64,000 nucleotides of DNA. Source: Muraenolepis orangiensis. Taxonomy: Eukaryota; Chordata; Actinopteri; Gadiformes; Muraenolepididae. The position numbers and the translations under genes are program-made. Position 1 is the first letter of the stretch; every line of letters starts with the position of its first letter. Positions 59,478 through 64,000 of this stretch are shown piece after piece. The stretch is taken from contig CM051000.1 in assembly GCA_027704905.1 (NCBI GenBank), forward strand, positions 11,159,842-11,223,841, read 5' to 3'. The notes under the pieces were generated by a model. It had not been told where the DNA came from and made no database searches. It saw only the letters and a list, made by a program, of their open reading frames with translations.

Positions 59478-60462
59478 GGTCTTGTCACACCTTGACGATT
59501 TAGCCAGCGTATGCCAACGTATCAACATTTCTCTAAAACGCTGGCATACGTCAGAAACGTTATGGGTAAGTTTTGAATAAGTTAAGAGCACGCTGAAGCA
59601 CGCTGGTATACGTCGTAGTACGGCGAGGTCAACGTATGCCAGCCTATGACTCATATGTCCCACATACACGGGCCATAAGTTGTAGGTAGGTTATGCGATT
59701 GTTGACACACGTTCACACACGTTACTTGTAAGTTACTCATAAGTCGAAATACATCAAGATAATGTCTGGCGTACCCAAAACTTATTTCTAACCTATAACG
59801 TGCTTCGAACCTATGTGTAACTTATCTCCAACTCATATTGACGTATGTCAGACGTATTTGACGTATTTGACGTGTTCCGGACGACCACAGAACTTACTGA
59901 ACGTGTTTCTAACTTACAGCTTCCGTATAATGTCAGCGTATAATTGGCAGCGTTTAGGGCAATTGGTGTATACAAATGGGGTTCACAGGAGGAATTTGTC
60001 AGTTCTCCTCAAGACTCTGCATCATCTCCATCAGAGGGCAAGCGTGAGGGTGATGATGGATCCTCCTTGCGTTCACATCCACGCCCACGCCCACGAGACT
60101 TCTTTGCAGCACTCTTCGAAGTTTTCTTCGGGATGACGGTGATGTTGATACGGCGATGTCTAGTGCGGTGATTATTTGAATCGTCGAGTGGCAGCCTTTT
60201 TATAGGCTACGACACGTGAACGTCGGCGATACGCTGCTGCGTGCTATGCATAAGTTCGACTATCGTTGGGCATAAGTTGGGAATGCCGGCAACACGCTAA
60301 GCATTCGTTGGTATAAGTTATCTATAAGTTATCGAAACGTTCTCGTACGCGTTATGAATACGCTATGTATACGCCCAAAATAAAAATAAACATTGATAGT
60401 TCAGCGTATGCCAGCGTTTTACAGAAATGTTGATAAGTTGGCTAAATCGGTGTGACAGGGCC
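59478..60462. mobile_element. Unclassified inverted-repeat DNA element, about 985 bp
   Basis: The left end is GGTCTTGTCACACC and the right end inverted is GGCCCTGTCACACC. Both continue GATTTAGCCA, then TATCAACATTTCT and AAAACGCTGGCATACG, giving arms of about 70 bp that differ by insertions on the left. The motif CGTATGCCAGCG or its complement recurs about five times near both ends. No transposase is seen. On the - strand a short basic stretch (KKSRGRGRG) ends at a stop near 60000 and may be a coding remnant. No target duplication could be fixed. Confidence 0.65.
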
Positions 60463-61383
60463 ATAAGGTAAGGTACAGTTCATTAGGGTTTCTTTTTTTT
60501 TTTTAAAGAAAACCCAAATTATTGGATTGAGCTTTATGGCAATTGTGTACAATTCACTGCAAATGTTTGCTTTACTAATAAACTAAATATCAATTAGTTT
60601 GGAGGTTGCATCTGAGGACTGCCTGACCGCAGGCTCTCTCAAAGTCCCCCCGGGCCACAGTCTCTGTTTGAGTGGAGTGTTTGTGTTGGAAAAAAAAAAA
60701 GAAGAAAAAAAAGAAAAAGAAAAAAATTAATAGTTCCAAAAAACATACTTTTCCCGATGCCAACATTATGCTTGTTTGTTGAGTAAGGGCGCAGTTCATG
60801 CAAAAGCATTTTTTAAACCTGCACCCTTTCATTAGAAATGCATGTAGATTCCATGCTATTAATTTAGTTTTAGACTTGTTTATCTTTTTCTTTATATAGG
60901 CTTCTGGCCAAAAAGTTCTCGTAGTTTTTGGCTACCTCTGCTCTACGAGGTACCATTCCTGGATATGGGATGATTTGATGTTTATGTTGCTTATAACAAG
61001 TTATTATTACATATGTTGGATTCCCTTGCAGATTGGCATGATCATACTAAGATTATGTTCAGAAGTTAAATGAAAGAATCTTGATTCTTTACTTAAAAAA
61101 AATAATAAGATATAAATAAGATAAGATATAAATAAGATATACAAAATGTGTAAATTATTAATTATTTAACCTCCCAGATGTATTTGTGGTTTGATCAGTG
61201 TTGACATGCATAGGAGGACAGTAGCTGTGATCTCTCAACGTAGCGGCCATGTTGTGTGCACCACTTCCAGATGTGGTATCTCAAATATGTTCTATCATCT
61301 CCAAAATCTGTCTTCACTAGAGTTGCAATCAGCAAACCGTTCCCAAATCATGATTTGAATCTCAATCCAAAAGCATCTTGTAA

Positions 61384-61576
<193 letters not shown>

Positions 61577-62408
61577 GAGTAATAGTATCCGTGTAATTAT
61601 GATAGAAACAGAGTTGGGAGTGTAAGTTAAAAATGCTGCGTGAGCATTTGGGATGAGATTGTTGCCAGTAGAGTGCTTGTTGTGTGGTCATAGTCAGCAT
61701 AACAGTGGCAAGCCAGATGTACTTTACTGATTGTACATTTAATTGCCTGTAATTACTAAGACTTGAAAAGCTTATGAAAGATTAGCTGCATTGAGTTAGT
61801 GAATTAGCAAACATTGTCTTTAGTAATATGGTAGATTGGACATTGACTTGAATTGTGTTATTTTTGTGTCAATAACTATTGTGAGAAGAACATTTATCAT
61901 AATATGACGTTTGAAATATTAGGGGCATATCATTTAAAGTTGCAATGTTACATATAAATCCCATAGATTTCAATGCAAAGAAACATTTGGAAGAAAGCTG
62001 ATGCATTCATAGTATCTTGAACTATATTAAAAGCAGAAAGTTTACACATGAGATGAGAGAGTCAGACGACCTCTTTGATCTGGCATTCATAGACATTTAG
62101 CAGATGTTGTTTGATCTGTCATTCTGCATGACTCTAATCTTGCACATGTCAATGTAATTCATTTAATTTAATAGTGAAAAAGTTGTTTCTTATTAATATT
62201 AATGCATTTGAATATTTATTCATAGGCAGTCAGCATGCCTCTAGCCATTTATTTTCCCTCTACCCACACTGACCCCTGTCAAAATGTCAAATGCCTTTTT
62301 TACACATTTACTAATATCTGCCTATATTTTACAAATGTAGTAGTAGTATTTACACATTCACTAAAATATGCCTCTCCTTCAAATGTACTTGTATACACAT
62401 TTACTACT
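61577..62408. other. Non-coding stretch
   Basis: AT-rich, no exon or transposon recognised. Confidence 0.5.
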
Positions 62409-62560
62409 AGATTCAAGATTCAAAATGTTTAATTTCCATTTGCAACAAGTACAATGGAATTCTCTCCCGCAGTATACATTTCCTACAACAATACTATAAA
62501 AAATACTATACAGTGTAAACAACACTATATACTACCTATGATATGCTATACTATAAACTA
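62409..62560 (-). repeat. LINE-like 3' tail, (GAATCTT)n type, copy 3
   Basis: Reverse complement of the block at 23536 and 55017: AGATTCAAGATTCAAAATG, then AATTCTCTCCCGCAG. Confidence 0.6.
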
Positions 62561-63213
62561 TAAACTATATGTACTATATACTTTATGTATAATGTTACTA
62601 CTAACATCATACATAATGTCTGATATTGTTAAATCACATCGTGATAACTGAGTTTTGATGTCCTGTGATGTTTCTTGTTTATGGTTCACAGATGACAATT
62701 CTACTGATAGGTTAAGTTAGTTAAACATGGGTTATTTGTGAATGTGAGTTTATATATAGGTTAAACACACCCATTGGTGTAAAAACAATGTTGGTAGCAT
62801 AGAGCCCTTTTACGTTATTATTAATCATTATTCATGTAAAAGCAACCAGTCAAGAGGGTGGCTGACAAAGAACATTTGGAATAAAATATTCAACACATAG
62901 TGAACTGGCCTATTTAAAGGTAATGCATTGTACTTTGGAGAGTCTGATTAGTGTATGCTGTTAACACCATTCTTTGACATCATTCGAACTAGTGCAATAG
63001 GTGAAAACGAAAATTATGTTATTCTGCATTGCTGGTTTCACATCGGGATGTGTTAATACGTGTAAGAGGTCAAATTAATGTATTATAGTTGGGGTCAGGT
63101 TGAGACCATTTTTAACCATCTATCAGGGGACCTATGCTAATGTCTAAGCAGAGAGCCAATACTGTCATAGTATAAAACCCACACCCAACCCACACTCCTA
63201 CTATTGTGTGTGG

Positions 63214-63502
63214 GGGTGGCAGTCGCTCAGTCTGTTTGGACTTGGCTTGGGAACCGGAGGGTCGCCGGTTCAAGTCCCCAAAACTGACCAAATACGGAGT
63301 GAGAACTGGTACTTGGAAAACATTGCCAGTTCCTCTCCTGGGCACTGCCGAGGTGCCCTTGAGCAAGGCACCAGACCCCTCCACTGCTCCGCGGGCAGCT
63401 GTATATACAATAGCTGCCCACTGCTCCTAATACTAGGATTGGTTAAATGCAGAGAAATTAATTTCACTGTGTGTGCATGTGACCAATAAAGAGGATTCAA
63501 TC
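63214..63502 (+). mobile_element. tRNA-derived SINE, family A
   Basis: Head GGTGGCAGTCGCTCAGTC, B box GGTTCAAGTCC, body with GCCCTTGAGCAAGGCACC and CCTAATACTAGGATTGG, tail GACCAATAAAGAGGATTC. It carries an extra segment after the head (about 63284-63335) relative to the other two copies. It faces the next copy tail to tail. Confidence 0.88.
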
Positions 63503-63545
63503 CTCCAGATTAAGTGTGATTAATCTCAATCTAAATCTTAATCTG

Positions 63546-63773
63546 GAGGATTCAATCCTCTTTATTGGTCACTTACAAACACACAATGAAGTTTCTTTCT
63601 CTGCATTTAACCCATCCTAGTATTAGGAGCAGTTGGCAGCTATTTTATATTCATATTCGCGGCTGGGTAGCAGTGTCAGGGGTCCGGTACCTTGCCAGGT
63701 GTTTTGGGGACCTGAAACGGCGACCTTCGGGTTCCCAAGCCAAGTCCCAATAGACTGAGCTACTGCCGCCCCA
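63546..63773 (-). mobile_element. tRNA-derived SINE, family A, inverted partner
   Basis: On the - strand, head GGCGGCAGTAGCTCAGTC, body with CCTAATACTAGGATGGG and tail GACCAATAAAGAGGATTG. Together with the copy at 63214-63502 it forms a long inverted repeat. Confidence 0.88.
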
Positions 63774-64000
63774 TACAATGAATACAATGAGTTGATATGA
63801 TTAATATATTTGATTCTGTGATGTACAGTATATGTGGTTTGCGGTGTTCTCAATATTCAGAAATTGTAACAATGTCGTTTCACTCGTATCCCACATGCAT
63901 TATAGGTAGCAAAAATCCTATCCGGTGGTTCTTTACATTTTTCTGAATAGAAAATGAGCCCAGCATGGAAATGCTAAAGAACATCTTCTTCCCCTGAGCC

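Overview
This is a stretch of animal, almost certainly teleost fish, nuclear DNA. It holds no prokaryotic-style gene cluster. The signs are short exons with canonical splice sites inside very long introns, several copies of tRNA-derived SINEs, an L2-type LINE fragment, hAT-like and Harbinger-like non-autonomous DNA transposons, a Ty3/gypsy LTR retrotransposon, and very many perfect dinucleotide arrays. About ten (GT/CA)n or (GA/CT)n arrays are 80-210 bp long. That density of long AC repeats is typical of codfishes (Gadiformes), so a gadiform is my best guess, but it is an inference from repeat style only.

The only host gene I can support is luzp2 (leucine zipper protein 2), on the + strand. 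Four consecutive internal coding exons lie at 34890-35007, 39278-39348, 41176-41257 and 44416-44478. Their phases chain correctly, each is bounded by AG and GT, and together they encode 111 residues of coiled coil that align without gaps to the N-terminal part of vertebrate LUZP2 as I know it. The first coding exon (signal peptide) and the exons after the fourth were not found. So 1-34889 is upstream sequence or intron 1, and 44479-64000 is intron 5 running off the window.

Layout: 1-3061 featureless; 3062-7409 a complete but broken CsRn1-like Ty3/gypsy element on the - strand (LTRs, tRNA-Trp-type primer site, gag, and pol in three pieces); 8292-18500 a SINE, a dispersed repeat, many GT arrays, a G-rich minisatellite and a CpG-dense patch; 22707-32754 SINEs, LINE tails, two hAT-like MITEs and a Harbinger-like element with a Myb/SANT remnant; 33600-44478 the luzp2 exons among GA, TA and GT arrays; 45480-46590 an antisense L2 reverse transcriptase fragment; 48717-64000 a SINE, two further inverted-repeat elements, a 600-bp GA-rich minisatellite, another long GT array and a tail-to-tail SINE pair.

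I see no evidence for a novel multi-gene system. The most useful observations are the luzp2 exons themselves, a length-variable repeat forming the polypyrimidine tract of luzp2 exon 2, and an LTR element whose LTRs are nearly identical although its coding region carries three disruptions. A perfect 23-bp-arm hairpin in intron 2 and an unclassified inverted-repeat element at about 59478-60462 are also worth a look.
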